A stretch of DNA of 64,000 nt, taken from positions 186,001 through 250,000 of the forward strand of contig NZ_QTUV01000001.1 in assembly GCF_003435815.1 (NCBI RefSeq). The letters run 5' to 3'. The first letter of the stretch is position 1; every line of letters begins with the position of its first letter. Source of the stretch: Dorea sp. AM10-31 (GTDB lineage Bacteria > Bacillota > Clostridia > Lachnospirales > Lachnospiraceae). A program made the translations under genes and the position numbers. This document shows, piece by piece, positions 1 to 8,601 of this stretch. The notes below the pieces were generated by a model, which saw nothing but the letters and a program-made list of their open reading frames with translations, did no database searches and was not told where the DNA came from.

Positions 1-708
1 AACCGGAACTTTCTCTTCATCCTGCTTCGGAATATATGGATCGGAATCCGAGCGGATCTTTCCATCTTTTAACTTCACAATCCTCGTTGCGTACTCCTGC
101 GCAAGCTCCGGATTGTGCGTAACCATTACAACCAGGCGGTCTTTTGCCACTTCACGCAGAAGATCCATAACCTGTACGCTTGTCTCGCTGTCCAGCGCAC
201 CGGTCGGCTCATCTGCCAGTAAAATATCCGGATCATTGACAAGCGCTCTCGCGATCGCGACACGCTGCATCTGTCCCCCGGACATCTGGTTCGGCTTCTT
301 ATGTAACTGTTCTCCGAGTCCTACCTGCTCCAGTGCTTCTATCGCACGTTTTCTCCGCTCTTCCTTGCCGATTCCTGAAATCGTCAGTGCAAGTTCCACA
401 TTTGAAAGTACCGTCTGATGTGGAATCAGATTATAACTTTGAAACACAAATCCAATCGTATGGTTCCGATATGAATCCCAGTCTCTGTCCTTGTATTTTC
501 TCGTCGATATTCCATTAATCACCAGATCACCGCTGTCATAGCGGTCCAGCCCGCCGATAATGTTCAGAAGCGTTGTCTTACCAGAACCGCTCGGTCCAAG
601 AATTGCAACAAATTCATTATCCCTGAGATTCAGGCTCACATCATCCAGTGCTTTCTGGACGAGATTCGCTGTCCGGTATTCCTTGCATATATGTTGGATT
701 TGTAACAT
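1..708 (-). CDS. ABC transporter ATP-binding protein (3' part outside window)
   Basis: This is the ATPase of an ABC transporter of the MacB/LolD class, which powers export or lipoprotein and peptide efflux at the membrane. Reading inward from the right, the protein starts MLQIQHICKEY. It shows a Walker A (GPSGSGKTT, about residue 39), a Q-loop (FQSYN), the signature MSGGQMQRVAIARAL, Walker B (ILLADEPTGALD) and the H-loop (VTHNP). The frame is still open at base 1 after 236 codons. The protein therefore either ends just beyond the edge or continues into a fused FtsX-like permease, as is common in this family in Clostridia; which one cannot be seen. The start at 708 has AAGGAG about 10 bases upstream. 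The substrate is unknown. Confidence 0.9.
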   Translation of the reverse strand, partial: MLQIQHICKEYRTANLVQKALDDVSLNLRDNEFVAILGPSGSGKTTLLNIIGGLDRYDSGDLVINGISTRKYKDRDWDSYRNHTIGFVFQSYNLIPHQTVLSNVELALTISGIGKEERRKRAIEALEQVGLGEQLHKKPNQMSGGQMQRVAIARALVNDPDILLADEPTGALDSETSVQVMDLLREVAKDRLVVMVTHNPELAQEYATRIVKLKDGKIRSDSDPYIPKQDEEKVPV

Positions 709-742
709 GTAGTATTCTCCTTCTTTTCAGCCTTATCTTTTT

Positions 743-748
743 ATTATA
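743..748 (-). promoter_or_regulatory. Candidate -10 box for the ABC transporter gene
   Basis: A perfect TATAAT lies 35 bases before the ABC start on the minus strand, in AT-rich sequence. No convincing -35 hexamer sits 16-18 bases upstream, so this is only a candidate. Confidence 0.35.
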
Positions 749-823
749 GCGAAAAAATCTATAAAAAGCTTCTTTTTATAGAAAATTAAGAAATTATTAA
801 AGCATCGCATTTTCCTCGTCGCC

Positions 824-858
824 ATAAAAAAATCTGCTGCCTATTCCGGCAACAGATT
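824..858 (-). terminator. Intrinsic terminator of the P-type ATPase operon
   Basis: An inverted repeat (AATCTGTTGCC with GGCAGCAGATT, 6-base loop) overlaps the last codons and stop of the ATPase. On the minus strand it is followed by a run of T. The layout is typical of a rho-independent terminator and separates this operon from the ABC gene. Confidence 0.85.
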
Positions 859-2922
859 TTTCATACTCTTTAAACTGATATATAAAGTTGAAGAATTATG
901 TAAAAGTGCGGATGTTGTCGGCGGTATCACGCCCATCACGCCTAACAGGATCAGTCCTGTATTAATTCCGACAATACTTCTGTAATTGCCATGGATCCGG
1001 CTCATTAACCGGTCACTTAATTCTTTCAGTGTCACGATCTCATGTAAGCTGTCTGCTCCGACCGTCACGTCTGCGATCTCTCTTGCAATCTCAGCACCAT
1101 CACTGATCGCAATGCCAACATCTGCCGCTGACAGTGCCGGCGAATCATTGATTCCATCGCCAATCATGATGACTTTTCTTCCGGCTTTCTTCTCAGCTTC
1201 GATAAAGTTCGCCTTATCTTCCGGCAGTACTTCTGAGAAATACCGGTCAACACCAACTCTTGCAGCAATCGCTTTCGCTGTCCGGTCACTGTCTCCTGTC
1301 ATCATAACAACCTTGGATAGTCCGACTTCTTTCAGTCTTGCAACCACTTCTCTCGCTTCCTCACGGATCGGATCTTCGATACAGATAACGGCCGCAAGCT
1401 CCTGCTCGATCGCCATATACAAATGAGAATATTCATCCGGCAGTGTAGCGAACTTCTCCTGCATTCCTTCCGGAATTTTGCAGTTCTCATCCTCAAATAC
1501 GAAATGGTAACTTCCGATCACAACCTTCTTTTCCTCGATCTTGGAAGAGATTCCATGTGCAACAATATATTCTACTTTTGAATGTAATTCTTCGTGTACA
1601 AGATTCTGCTCTTTTGCAGCTTTTACAACTGCTTTTGCCATAGAATGTGGGAAATGTTCTTCCAGACATGCGGCAATACGCAGTAATTCTTTTGGCTCTC
1701 TGCCATCAAAAGAAACAACCTCAGCAACTGTCGGCTGTGCTTTTGTCAACGTTCCTGTCTTGTCAAATACGATCGTCTCAGCTTCTGCCATGGCTTCCAG
1801 ATATTTTCCACCCTTGACCGTAATGCTGTGTTCACTCGCTTCACGGATTGCAGACAATACGGAAATCGGCATTGCAAGTTTCAATGCACATGAGAAGTCA
1901 ACCATCAGAACAGCCAATGCTTTCGTCACATTTCTTGTGAGGAAATAGGTTGCAAATGTTCCCGCAAATGTATACGGCACAAGACGATCTGCAAGATGCT
2001 CTGCCTTGCTCTCCAGAGAAGATTTAAGTTTCTCAGATTCTTCGATCATTGTCACAATCTTCTCAAACTTGCTGGAACCATTCGTCTCTTTGACACGGAC
2101 AGTCAGTTCGCCTTCTTCTACCACTGTACCGGCATAAACATAACGGTCTTCACATTTTCTCACCGGAACAGATTCGCCTGTCAGGGATGCCTGATTGACC
2201 ATCGCCTCTCCGGCTGTCACAACACCATCAAACGGAATTACATTGCCGACATGCACACGAACTTCGTCCATCGGCTGGATCTTCGTTGCATTGACAAGAA
2301 CTTCTTTTCCATCTGTTACCAGCCATACTTTACTGATATTCAGTGACATGCTTCTTGCCAGATCATCTACCGATTTCTTATGCGTCCACTCTTCCAGTAC
2401 TTCACCAATACCGAGCAGGAACATGACAGAACTTGCTGTATTTATATCTCCACGTAACATGGAAATTGCAATTGCTGTTCCATCGAGAACCGGCACTTCA
2501 ATCTTACCTTTTGCAAGTGTACGAACACCCTGCCAGATATATTTTACTGATTTCACAGTTGCAATCGCTGTACGGATTGGCAGCGGCATGAATAATTTAT
2601 TGCCGAAATGCAGGACAACTTTGTTGACCAGCTTATCCCAGTACTCCTGATTTAACTCTCTGCCTGATTTTTCCAGATAGCTCTCAGGAACCGTCACTCT
2701 GTCATATCCAAATGCACGCAGATCATCGATCACTTGTGCTCTCGCACTTTCTTCATACTGAATCACCACGCCCTGTGTACGCACCTGTATCTTCACTGCA
2801 TGGATATACTCTCTGCCTTCCAGATAATATTGCAACATATCTGCCTGTGAAAATGACATTCTCGTCTGGCACATCTGCACACGGATTCTGCCTTTAATAT
2901 CATGCTTGATTAAAAACTTCAT
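841..2922 (-). CDS. Heavy-metal-type (P1B) P-type ATPase with atypical metal-site motif
   Basis: This membrane cation pump has 693 residues. It carries the actuator motif SLTGES (about 248), the phosphorylation site FDKTGTLT (about 389) and the hinge GDGINDSPALS (about 602). The first 60 residues resemble the HMA_2 fold but lack a CxxC metal site. The membrane motif that is normally CPC or SPC reads VDFSCALKLAMP, with one Cys and no preceding Pro, and the usual HP dipeptide of the nucleotide domain is HFPHSMA. It therefore belongs to a divergent P1B branch, and copper or zinc specificity should not be assumed. It follows the DUF6110 gene with a 4-base gap and has GAGGAAG before its ATG. Family assignment is firm; the metal is unknown. 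Confidence 0.93.
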   Translation of the reverse strand: MKFLIKHDIKGRIRVQMCQTRMSFSQADMLQYYLEGREYIHAVKIQVRTQGVVIQYEESARAQVIDDLRAFGYDRVTVPESYLEKSGRELNQEYWDKLVNKVVLHFGNKLFMPLPIRTAIATVKSVKYIWQGVRTLAKGKIEVPVLDGTAIAISMLRGDINTASSVMFLLGIGEVLEEWTHKKSVDDLARSMSLNISKVWLVTDGKEVLVNATKIQPMDEVRVHVGNVIPFDGVVTAGEAMVNQASLTGESVPVRKCEDRYVYAGTVVEEGELTVRVKETNGSSKFEKIVTMIEESEKLKSSLESKAEHLADRLVPYTFAGTFATYFLTRNVTKALAVLMVDFSCALKLAMPISVLSAIREASEHSITVKGGKYLEAMAEAETIVFDKTGTLTKAQPTVAEVVSFDGREPKELLRIAACLEEHFPHSMAKAVVKAAKEQNLVHEELHSKVEYIVAHGISSKIEEKKVVIGSYHFVFEDENCKIPEGMQEKFATLPDEYSHLYMAIEQELAAVICIEDPIREEAREVVARLKEVGLSKVVMMTGDSDRTAKAIAARVGVDRYFSEVLPEDKANFIEAEKKAGRKVIMIGDGINDSPALSAADVGIAISDGAEIAREIADVTVGADSLHEIVTLKELSDRLMSRIHGNYRSIVGINTGLILLGVMGVIPPTTSALLHNSSTLYISLKSMKNLLPE

Positions 2923-2926
2923 GATC

Positions 2927-3256
2927 TTACGCTTCTTCCTCTTTAACTTCTTCTGTCTCTTCTGCTGTTTCTTCAGCTACCTCTTCTGCATCTGCTACAG
3001 CTTCTGCCTTTGCGGCTCTGTCTTCGTTTACCTGCTGAGCCTCAGCGTAAATATCCTCTGCGTTCTCTTGTACTTTTGCTGCTGTCTTCATTACACATTC
3101 TTTTGCACGAAGCACTGCTGCTGTACATCCTGTGTATACTTTTTTTGCATCATCACTTGCAAGTACTTTAATTCCTGCTGTGCCAAACAAAACACCTGCT
3201 GCAAAAAGTCCACTTTTCTTCATATTAGATTTTGATAAAAATTTTAAACAATCCAT
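2927..3256 (-). CDS. DUF6110 family protein, partner of the P-type ATPase
   Basis: This small protein of about 109 residues matches, by recall, the DUF6110 pattern. It has a short N-terminal hydrophobic stretch (KKSGLFAAGVLFGTAGIKVL), a central conserved block (AKKVYTGCTAAVLRAKECV), and an Ala/Glu-rich acidic tail that is probably helical or coiled. The start is set at 3256 because AAGGAGGAAG lies directly upstream; an earlier in-frame ATG at 3346 has no such site. It is immediately followed by the P-type ATPase, so the two are co-translated. A role as a membrane-associated accessory or metal-handling subunit is inference from this linkage. Confidence 0.82.
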   Translation of the reverse strand: MDCLKFLSKSNMKKSGLFAAGVLFGTAGIKVLASDDAKKVYTGCTAAVLRAKECVMKTAAKVQENAEDIYAEAQQVNEDRAAKAEAVADAEEVAEETAEETEEVKEEEA

Positions 3257-3386
3257 CTTGTATCTTCCTCCTTGTTTTCTCTTATTTTTTTCTCCCCATT
3301 TCTTTGGGTTCACACAAGTATAATCCCTCATTTTCATAAAATCCACAGAAAAGTTCTTTATTGATATTTTTTCTCCATAGTAAGTT

Positions 3387-3417
3387 AGGACGGGCTTTCG
3401 TTAAAAAGCACCGTCCT
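3387..3417 (-). terminator. Strong hairpin after the flavodoxin gene
   Basis: AGGACGG pairs with CCGTCCT, with a second inner stem GCTTT/AAAGC, 12 bases beyond the flavodoxin stop. No clear T-run follows on the minus strand, so terminator function is likely but not certain. Confidence 0.5.
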
Positions 3418-3428
3418 GCTTGTATTAT

Positions 3429-3851
3429 TTATGCCAATGCTGCTCCGAGGTCTTCGCAGGATTTTACTTCCGCGTCTCCAGGCCCCTCATTGCTCATTAC
3501 GCTATCACACGCAAGCTCTGCTCCTGCAGCTTTGCAGTCTTCTTCCCAGTTGCGCATCCATTCGCCATCTCCCCAGCCATATGAACCGAAAAGTGCGATT
3601 TTCTTTCCGTCAAGTGCACCCTTGCAAGCTTCGAACATAGGCTCAAATTCGCTTTCTTCCAACACTTCTGCTCCCATTGCAGGGCATCCAAATGCGATTG
3701 CATCATATTCCGCTACCTTTGCTGCTGTGAAATCACTGCATCCTAAAAGTTCTGCCTCTGCTCCTGCTTTCTTTGCTCCATCTGCAACTGCATTTGCCAT
3801 TGCCTCTGTATTGCCTGTTCCACTCCAATATACGACTGCTACTTTGCTCAT
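3429..3851 (-). CDS. Flavodoxin
   Basis: This is a short-chain flavodoxin of about 140 residues, an FMN electron carrier that can replace ferredoxin when iron is scarce. The FMN phosphate loop is seen at the N-terminus (VYWSGTGNTEAMA), followed by the typical FGCPAMG and FGSYGWGDG loops that contact the isoalloxazine ring. Two ATGs lie 6 bases apart. AAGGAG is 1 base from the first and 7 bases from the second, so the start is placed at 3851 (MSKVAVVYW). The gene stands alone between two hairpins. Two TTAGT/ACTAA palindromes upstream suggest iron- or metal-dependent control, which fits the family's physiology. Confidence 0.92.
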   Translation of the reverse strand: MSKVAVVYWSGTGNTEAMANAVADGAKKAGAEAELLGCSDFTAAKVAEYDAIAFGCPAMGAEVLEESEFEPMFEACKGALDGKKIALFGSYGWGDGEWMRNWEEDCKAAGAELACDSVMSNEGPGDAEVKSCEDLGAALA

Positions 3852-3912
3852 ATCCATTCTCCTTATCTTTTCTTAGTTTCACCTAACTTATTTGCTTTTT
3901 ATCAGTTTTTAG

Positions 3913-3955
3913 TTAGTTCCAACTAATCGTTTCTATTAGTTAGTATAGACTAACT
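3913..3955. promoter_or_regulatory. Two DtxR-like palindromes upstream of flavodoxin
   Basis: TTAGTTCCAACTAA (3913-3926) and AGTTAGT-N4-ACTAACT (3938-3955) share the half-site TTAGT/ACTAA and lie 60-105 bases before the flavodoxin start. The pattern resembles metal-regulator boxes of the DtxR/IdeR type (established consensus built on TTAGGTTAG half-sites). Regulator identity is inference. The rest of 3852-4082 shows no gene. Confidence 0.5.
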
Positions 3956-4082
3956 TCATAGGGAAGTCAATTCCTTTCCACGTTTGTTCCAGATGTATTT
4001 TTATCAATAAAACGTTGGATCAATTGCTCATCCTGCCGGAGACTTTTTACATAATGAGGAAATGTTCTTTCTTAATTATTAA

Positions 4083-4123
4083 AAAGACCATGCCTGCGCA
4101 CAAATATGCAAGTCATGATCTTT
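4083..4123 (-). terminator. Terminator of the thiamine salvage operon
   Basis: AAAGATCATG pairs with CATGGTCTTT on the minus strand, with further pairing in the loop, followed by a T-run. It lies about 70 bases beyond the thiD stop and closes the operon. Confidence 0.7.
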
Positions 4124-4192
4124 TCATTATAAATATATGTTGGGGACAAACTCCCTATGAATTATTACGTACTTCGTACACCCACAATATCT

Positions 4193-5017
4193 CTACAAAT
4201 CACTCTGTGAGGTGAATTTTCCACCGATATCAAATCCATGATCCATCGGTCCGCTGCCGGCTCCCAGATCCAGCATTGCCGCAAGTGCTCCGGAAATATA
4301 TTCTTTTGCACGCTCCACAGCTTCTTCAAGTCCATATCCTTTTGCCAGATTCGATGCAATCGCACTGGATAATGTACATCCTGTTCCGTGCGTGTTCGGA
4401 TTATCAATTCTACGCCCATAAAACCAACGGCTCTTTCCTTCTGCGTACAACAGATCATTGGCATCATTTAACTGATGACCGCCTTTTAACAACACAGCGC
4501 AGTGATATTCTTCGCTGATTGCCTGCGCTGCGCGCTCCATGTCTTCTGCTGAATGAATAGATGCACCAAACAGGACTTCTGCTTCAGGAATATTCGGTGT
4601 CAGCACACTTGCCAGCGGAAATAATTCCGTCTTCAGTATCTGGATTGCTTCTTCGCTGATCAGTCTGGAACCGCTTGTGGACACCATCACCGGATCAACG
4701 ACGATCCGTTCTGCTTTGTATTCTTTAAGTTTGAAAGCGATCATTTTTACAAGTTCAGCGGAAGCGACCATACCAATTTTAACCGCATCCGGGTAAATAT
4801 CTGTAAATACCGCATCCAACTGCTGTCCTAAAAATTCCGGTGTCACTTCAAAAATTCCGGATACTCCTGTCGTATTCTGTGCTGTCAGCGCCGTGATCGC
4901 GCTCATGGCATAAACGCCATTTGCCTGCATCGTCTTGATATCTGCCTGAATCCCCGCACCGCCGCTGGAATCACTTCCCGCAATTGTGAGGGTTGTTTTT
5001 CTTTTCTTCGTATTCAT
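4193..5017 (-). CDS. thiD: Hydroxymethylpyrimidine/phosphomethylpyrimidine kinase
   Basis: ThiD phosphorylates HMP to HMP-P and then HMP-PP, the pyrimidine half of thiamine, in the cytoplasm. The 274-residue protein is of normal length. It shows the ribokinase-fold substrate motif near the N-terminus (TIAGSDSSGGAGIQAD), the conserved DPVMVSTSG stretch around residue 138, the KGGH segment and the ATP/anion-hole motif NTHGTGCTLSSAIA (about 208-221). It is the last gene of the riboswitch-controlled operon, 120 bases after the HAD gene. No thiC is present in the window, so with ThiM and ThiE this looks like salvage rather than full synthesis. Confidence 0.96.
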   Translation of the reverse strand: MNTKKRKTTLTIAGSDSSGGAGIQADIKTMQANGVYAMSAITALTAQNTTGVSGIFEVTPEFLGQQLDAVFTDIYPDAVKIGMVASAELVKMIAFKLKEYKAERIVVDPVMVSTSGSRLISEEAIQILKTELFPLASVLTPNIPEAEVLFGASIHSAEDMERAAQAISEEYHCAVLLKGGHQLNDANDLLYAEGKSRWFYGRRIDNPNTHGTGCTLSSAIASNLAKGYGLEEAVERAKEYISGALAAMLDLGAGSGPMDHGFDIGGKFTSQSDL

Positions 5018-5082
5018 CTACTTATCCTTTTCCAATCTATTCTAATTATTTTTCTTATCCATCGCATTTATCCTGAATCTCT

Positions 5083-5152
5083 TCCCACAGACAGGAGCGC
5101 AGTTAAAATTGCAGCTCTCCCACAGACAGAAGCGCAGTTAGAATTGCAGTTT
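5083..5152. repeat. Tandem 35-bp duplication at the end of the HAD gene
   Basis: Two adjacent 35-base units (5083-5117 and 5118-5152) match at about 30 of 35 positions. One covers the last codons of the HAD gene and the other lies just downstream of it. It is a local duplication of the gene's 3' end rather than a stem-loop. Confidence 0.8.
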
Positions 5153-5806
5153 CCCCGTAGCCTCCACAAGGTCACCCGCATAAAGATCCGCCAGTTCTTT
5201 TAACTCATCCTGTCCTTCTTCGCTGAAGCGGTCATACAGTCCGACTACCGGGAAGCCTGCCTGTTTTGCGGTTGTTGCCGCATGTAATGCGTCCTCAAAT
5301 ACCAATGTATGCTCCGGTGTGCTTCCAAGCTTATCAGCACATTGAAAATAAATATCCGGTTTGTCTTTTCCTGCTCCTGCATCCGTGCAAGTCCATATTT
5401 CCTTAAAGTATCCGGCAATCTCCAGTCGTTCAAACGCCGCTTCGATCTGCTCTTTATCGCTGGAAGTCGCCACGATCATCGGCACCTTTGCCTCTTTCAT
5501 CTTCTCAAGGAGCTTACATACACCCTTTTTCAGCGGTGCCTCTTCTTTATAAAAGATCTCTACCTGTTTTAATACCGCTTCTCTTAATTCTGCTTCTGAC
5601 TCTTCCAGATGGTATTCCCGCTTCACATAAGCCACGCCATCATCCAGGCTCATCGGAAATAATATCTTCCCAAGATCCGGCGCCGGTTCAATCCCGGCAC
5701 TACGCAGATATCTGGCTCCGGCATCCTCCCAGATCGCCATCGAATCCAGCAAAGTACCGTCCACATCGAAGATCACACCGTCTATTTCTCTGTTTTTTAA
5801 TTTCAT
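5138..5806 (-). CDS. HAD-superfamily phosphatase in the thiamine operon
   Basis: This 222-residue hydrolase has the four HAD motifs: nucleophile motif DVDGTLLDSM (about 15-24), Ser/Thr motif VATSSDK, a Lys before the AGAGKDKPD segment, and the acidic motif VFEDALHA. The cap inserted after motif I places it in the beta-phosphoglucomutase-like subfamily (sugar- or cofactor-phosphate phosphatases). It lies between thiE and thiD, so a role in dephosphorylating a thiamine intermediate or thiamine monophosphate is attractive, but the substrate cannot be read from sequence. The stop lies in the second unit of a 35-bp tandem repeat. Confidence 0.88.
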   Translation of the reverse strand: MKLKNREIDGVIFDVDGTLLDSMAIWEDAGARYLRSAGIEPAPDLGKILFPMSLDDGVAYVKREYHLEESEAELREAVLKQVEIFYKEEAPLKKGVCKLLEKMKEAKVPMIVATSSDKEQIEAAFERLEIAGYFKEIWTCTDAGAGKDKPDIYFQCADKLGSTPEHTLVFEDALHAATTAKQAGFPVVGLYDRFSEEGQDELKELADLYAGDLVEATGKLQF

Positions 5807-5853
5807 TTCCTATTAAACCTTCTTATATCGAACTTCTTTATGCATAACTTCTC

Positions 5854-6495
5854 TTAATTTCTCAACATATTCTGAGTGCGTTCGCGCAGTTCTTTTGTTG
5901 CAGCTTCAATATCTTTCTGTCCGAAAATCGCACTGATCACTGCGATTCCACAAATACCGCTACCGGCAAGGTCTTTTACATTGTCTTTTGTAATTCCACC
6001 AATGGCAATAACCGGAATATCCACTGCTTCACAGATTGCTTTCAGCACATTATGATCCACTTCTACCGCATCTGCCTTAGAACCTGTCGGAAATACCGCA
6101 CCAACGCCAAGGTAATCTGCGCCATGTTCCTGCGCACGGAGTGCCTGCTCAACCGTCTGCGCAGAAACACCGATGATCTTATCCGCTCCAAGTTTTGCAC
6201 GCACATCTCCGGCTTCCATATCACTCTGTCCGACATGCACACCGTCTGCCTCAATTTCTGCCGCAATCTCTACATTATCATTGATCACAAACGGCACTTT
6301 ATATTCTCTGCAAAGTTTCTGGATTTCCTTCGCCTCTTCTAAGAAATGCGCTGTATCCAGTTCTTTTTCACGCAGCTGGATAAATGTAGCTCCACCTTTC
6401 AGCGCTTTCTCCACCTGTTCATATAATGTTTCTTCTCCAAGCCAGTGACGGTCTGTCACCGCATATAAAAGTAAATCTTTCTTATCGCAGTTCAT
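5854..6495 (-). CDS. thiE: Thiamine-phosphate synthase
   Basis: ThiE joins HMP-PP and hydroxyethylthiazole phosphate to make thiamine monophosphate. The TIM-barrel protein of 213 residues shows TFIQLREKELD, the FVINDNVEIA strand, the DGVHVGQSD motif, YLGVGAVFPTGSK and the phosphate-binding VIAIGGI near the end. The start is placed at 6495 because GAAGGTG sits 5 bases before it inside the end of thiM; the frame extends further upstream without a comparable site. The 14-base overlap with thiM implies translational coupling, which suits consecutive enzymes. Confidence 0.96.
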   Translation of the reverse strand: MNCDKKDLLLYAVTDRHWLGEETLYEQVEKALKGGATFIQLREKELDTAHFLEEAKEIQKLCREYKVPFVINDNVEIAAEIEADGVHVGQSDMEAGDVRAKLGADKIIGVSAQTVEQALRAQEHGADYLGVGAVFPTGSKADAVEVDHNVLKAICEAVDIPVIAIGGITKDNVKDLAGSGICGIAVISAIFGQKDIEAATKELRERTQNMLRN

Positions 6496-7303
6496 ATTTT
6501 GCACCTTCTTCCAGTGTTTTTGCGTCCATATTGTAAATCGCATCAATAATACGGTTTCTGTATGTAGAATTGCCGTCTCCGTCCTGCATTCGTGAAAATC
6601 CGATCTCACCGGCAAGTCCCATCACACATACTGCTGCCGCTGCCGCCTCCAGCGTATGCTCCGGATTTGCGGTGATATATGCAGTCATCATTCCGGATAA
6701 CTGGCAGCCAGTTCCTGTAATCTTACCCATTTCCGGGCGTCCATTACGAATCACATAGCAGGATTTTCCATCACTCACCAGATCAATCGCCCCTGTAATC
6801 GCAACAACACAGTTTGCTTTCTCTGCAAATGCCTTTGCAAATGCAACTGCTTCATCCAGATTCTCTTCTGTCACTGCATCTGCAACATCAGCATCTACGC
6901 CTTTTGTTGTACCACTGCCGGATGCCAGGGTCTTGATCTCGGAAATATTTCCACGGATCACGGAAAACGGAATTTCTTCCATCAGAGAAACGGCTGTGTT
7001 CGTGCGCAGTGCACTTGCTCCCGCTCCTACCGGATCCAGCAGAATTGCATGTCCCAGTTCTGCCGCTTTCTTTCCAGCCAGCTTCATGCCTTCGATACTT
7101 CTTATATTTAATGTACCGATATTGATATTCAATCCTCCACAGATGGAAGTAATATCTTCCACATCCTGCGGCTCGTCAGACATGATCGGACTTCCGCCAC
7201 ATGCCAGCAATACATTTGCCACATCATTTACGGTTACATAATTTGTGATATTGTGAACCAGAGGGGTTGTCTCTCTGACTTTATTTAACATTTCTCCAAG
7301 CAT
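6482..7303 (-). CDS. thiM: Hydroxyethylthiazole kinase
   Basis: ThiM phosphorylates the thiazole alcohol of salvaged thiamine breakdown products. At 273 residues it is normal for the family. It shows the N-terminal VHNITNYVTVNDVAN motif, SPIMSDEPQDVED, DPVGAGAS (about 91-98) and the ATP-site GTGCQLSGMM motif with its catalytic Cys. GGAGGAG lies 5 bases before the ATG. The gene follows the alcohol dehydrogenase with a 50-base gap and overlaps thiE. It is regulated by the TPP riboswitch upstream of the operon. Confidence 0.97.
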   Translation of the reverse strand: MLGEMLNKVRETTPLVHNITNYVTVNDVANVLLACGGSPIMSDEPQDVEDITSICGGLNINIGTLNIRSIEGMKLAGKKAAELGHAILLDPVGAGASALRTNTAVSLMEEIPFSVIRGNISEIKTLASGSGTTKGVDADVADAVTEENLDEAVAFAKAFAEKANCVVAITGAIDLVSDGKSCYVIRNGRPEMGKITGTGCQLSGMMTAYITANPEHTLEAAAAAVCVMGLAGEIGFSRMQDGDGNSTYRNRIIDAIYNMDAKTLEEGAKYELR

Positions 7304-7353
7304 AATTCTCCTCCTGATATTTGAATATACTATTCTATACTTTCGTACACTAT

Positions 7354-8469
7354 CTAGTACAGTTCTCTGTAAACTGCCTCCATCTGCTCAATGGTAGGCT
7401 TCACATAGCTCTGATTTAAAAGTCTCTGCTGACTTGCGTCTACACTTACGGCAAATGAATGGATTTCTTCTTCCTTCATGCCATATTCTCTTAATTTTTT
7501 ACGACTGATAATCTGGTCTAATAATTCCTGCAGTTTTTCATAGACAACCGCTTCATCACATTCCATCATTTTTGCAAGAAATGCATTCAGACGAATGATT
7601 TTACCGGTCGGATTCATTTTCTGATAAGCAGCAAATACGGCAGTCAGGAACTGATAATTTGCCTCTCCGTGTGCGACATGATACGTTCCGCTCAGCGGAT
7701 AGGACATGGCATGCACCATTCCGGTTCCGGCATTGCCAAATGCAACACCTGCCAGATTGCTTGCCACAAGAAAATCTTCCAGCAGCTCCATCCGGTATTC
7801 TTTTCCATGAGCGATAATCTCACGGAATCCATGCACGATCATCTCCATTGCTTTCTCGCTGAACATCTCCGTGTAGAGATTCGCTTTTGGTGATACAAAA
7901 GATTCAATCGCATGGATAAATGCATCGATCGCGCTGGTTGCGAAGAACTCATATGGAAGTTCACGCAAAAGTTCCGGGATCAGCACTGCCTCATCTGCAT
8001 AAATCTCGTCTACGGCGAGTCCTAATTTGCTGTGGATCGAAGTAATCTCTGTAATGGAGACATTGGACACTTCCGATCCTGCGCCACAGGTTGTCGGCAC
8101 TGCAAGAAGTGTGCGCACTTTGCGAAGCGGTACTTCTTTCCGATAATAGCTCTCTGCTTTCGCTTCCCCGTCCAGTACAAGAATCTTCGCCATATCAATG
8201 ACAGCTCCACCGCCGATAGCAATGATTCTCTTATAATCTCCCTGACGGAAATCCTCAAGCAGTGCATCGATCATTACATCTGTCGGCTCACCGCTGCCAT
8301 ATTTGCTCTTGTATTCTACATGTGCTTTCAGATTCAGCGGTGCAAAACAGGTCTCGTAAATCCGTTTTGTCGCGAGAATGAAATCATCCGCTCCGATGTT
8401 GTATGCTTCCACGAAGCTTTTCACATCATCATATTTCTCGATCACTGATTTCTGCTGAAATAATTTCAT
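7354..8469 (-). CDS. Iron-containing alcohol dehydrogenase (4-hydroxybutyrate dehydrogenase-like), first gene of the TPP operon
   Basis: This group III Fe-dependent alcohol dehydrogenase has 371 residues. It shows the NAD phosphate site IAIGGGAVIDMAK (about 89-101), VPTTCGAGSE, and metal ligands in SAIDAFIHAIESF and in MVHAMSYPLSGTYHVAHGEANY. The sequence style resembles proteins annotated as 4-hydroxybutyrate dehydrogenase, which interconvert 4-hydroxybutyrate and succinate semialdehyde. It is, however, the first gene behind a TPP riboswitch, followed within 50 bases by thiM. That placement suggests a substrate linked to thiamine, perhaps the thiazole or pyrimidine alcohol or aldehyde, which is inference only. 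Confidence 0.88.
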   Translation of the reverse strand: MKLFQQKSVIEKYDDVKSFVEAYNIGADDFILATKRIYETCFAPLNLKAHVEYKSKYGSGEPTDVMIDALLEDFRQGDYKRIIAIGGGAVIDMAKILVLDGEAKAESYYRKEVPLRKVRTLLAVPTTCGAGSEVSNVSITEITSIHSKLGLAVDEIYADEAVLIPELLRELPYEFFATSAIDAFIHAIESFVSPKANLYTEMFSEKAMEMIVHGFREIIAHGKEYRMELLEDFLVASNLAGVAFGNAGTGMVHAMSYPLSGTYHVAHGEANYQFLTAVFAAYQKMNPTGKIIRLNAFLAKMMECDEAVVYEKLQELLDQIISRKKLREYGMKEEEIHSFAVSVDASQQRLLNQSYVKPTIEQMEAVYRELY

Positions 8470-8543
8470 GACTGTTGGCCTCCTGTTGTTTTTCTTCTTT
8501 TTAGGCTTATTCTTAGCCTTCCTCCGTAAGCTCCAACTTGCAC

Positions 8544-8584
8544 AAAAAAATCCTCCTGTATCTTCGACTGAAGACGAAGGAGGG
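8544..8584 (-). terminator. Riboswitch expression-platform terminator
   Basis: The minus-strand RNA forms a stem with CCTCCT/AGGAGG and TCTTC/GAAGA segments followed by seven T. It lies between the TPP aptamer and the dehydrogenase start, so it is the likely attenuator that forms when TPP is bound. Confidence 0.85.
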
Positions 8585-8601
8585 CTCTGTAATATCTAAT
8601 A

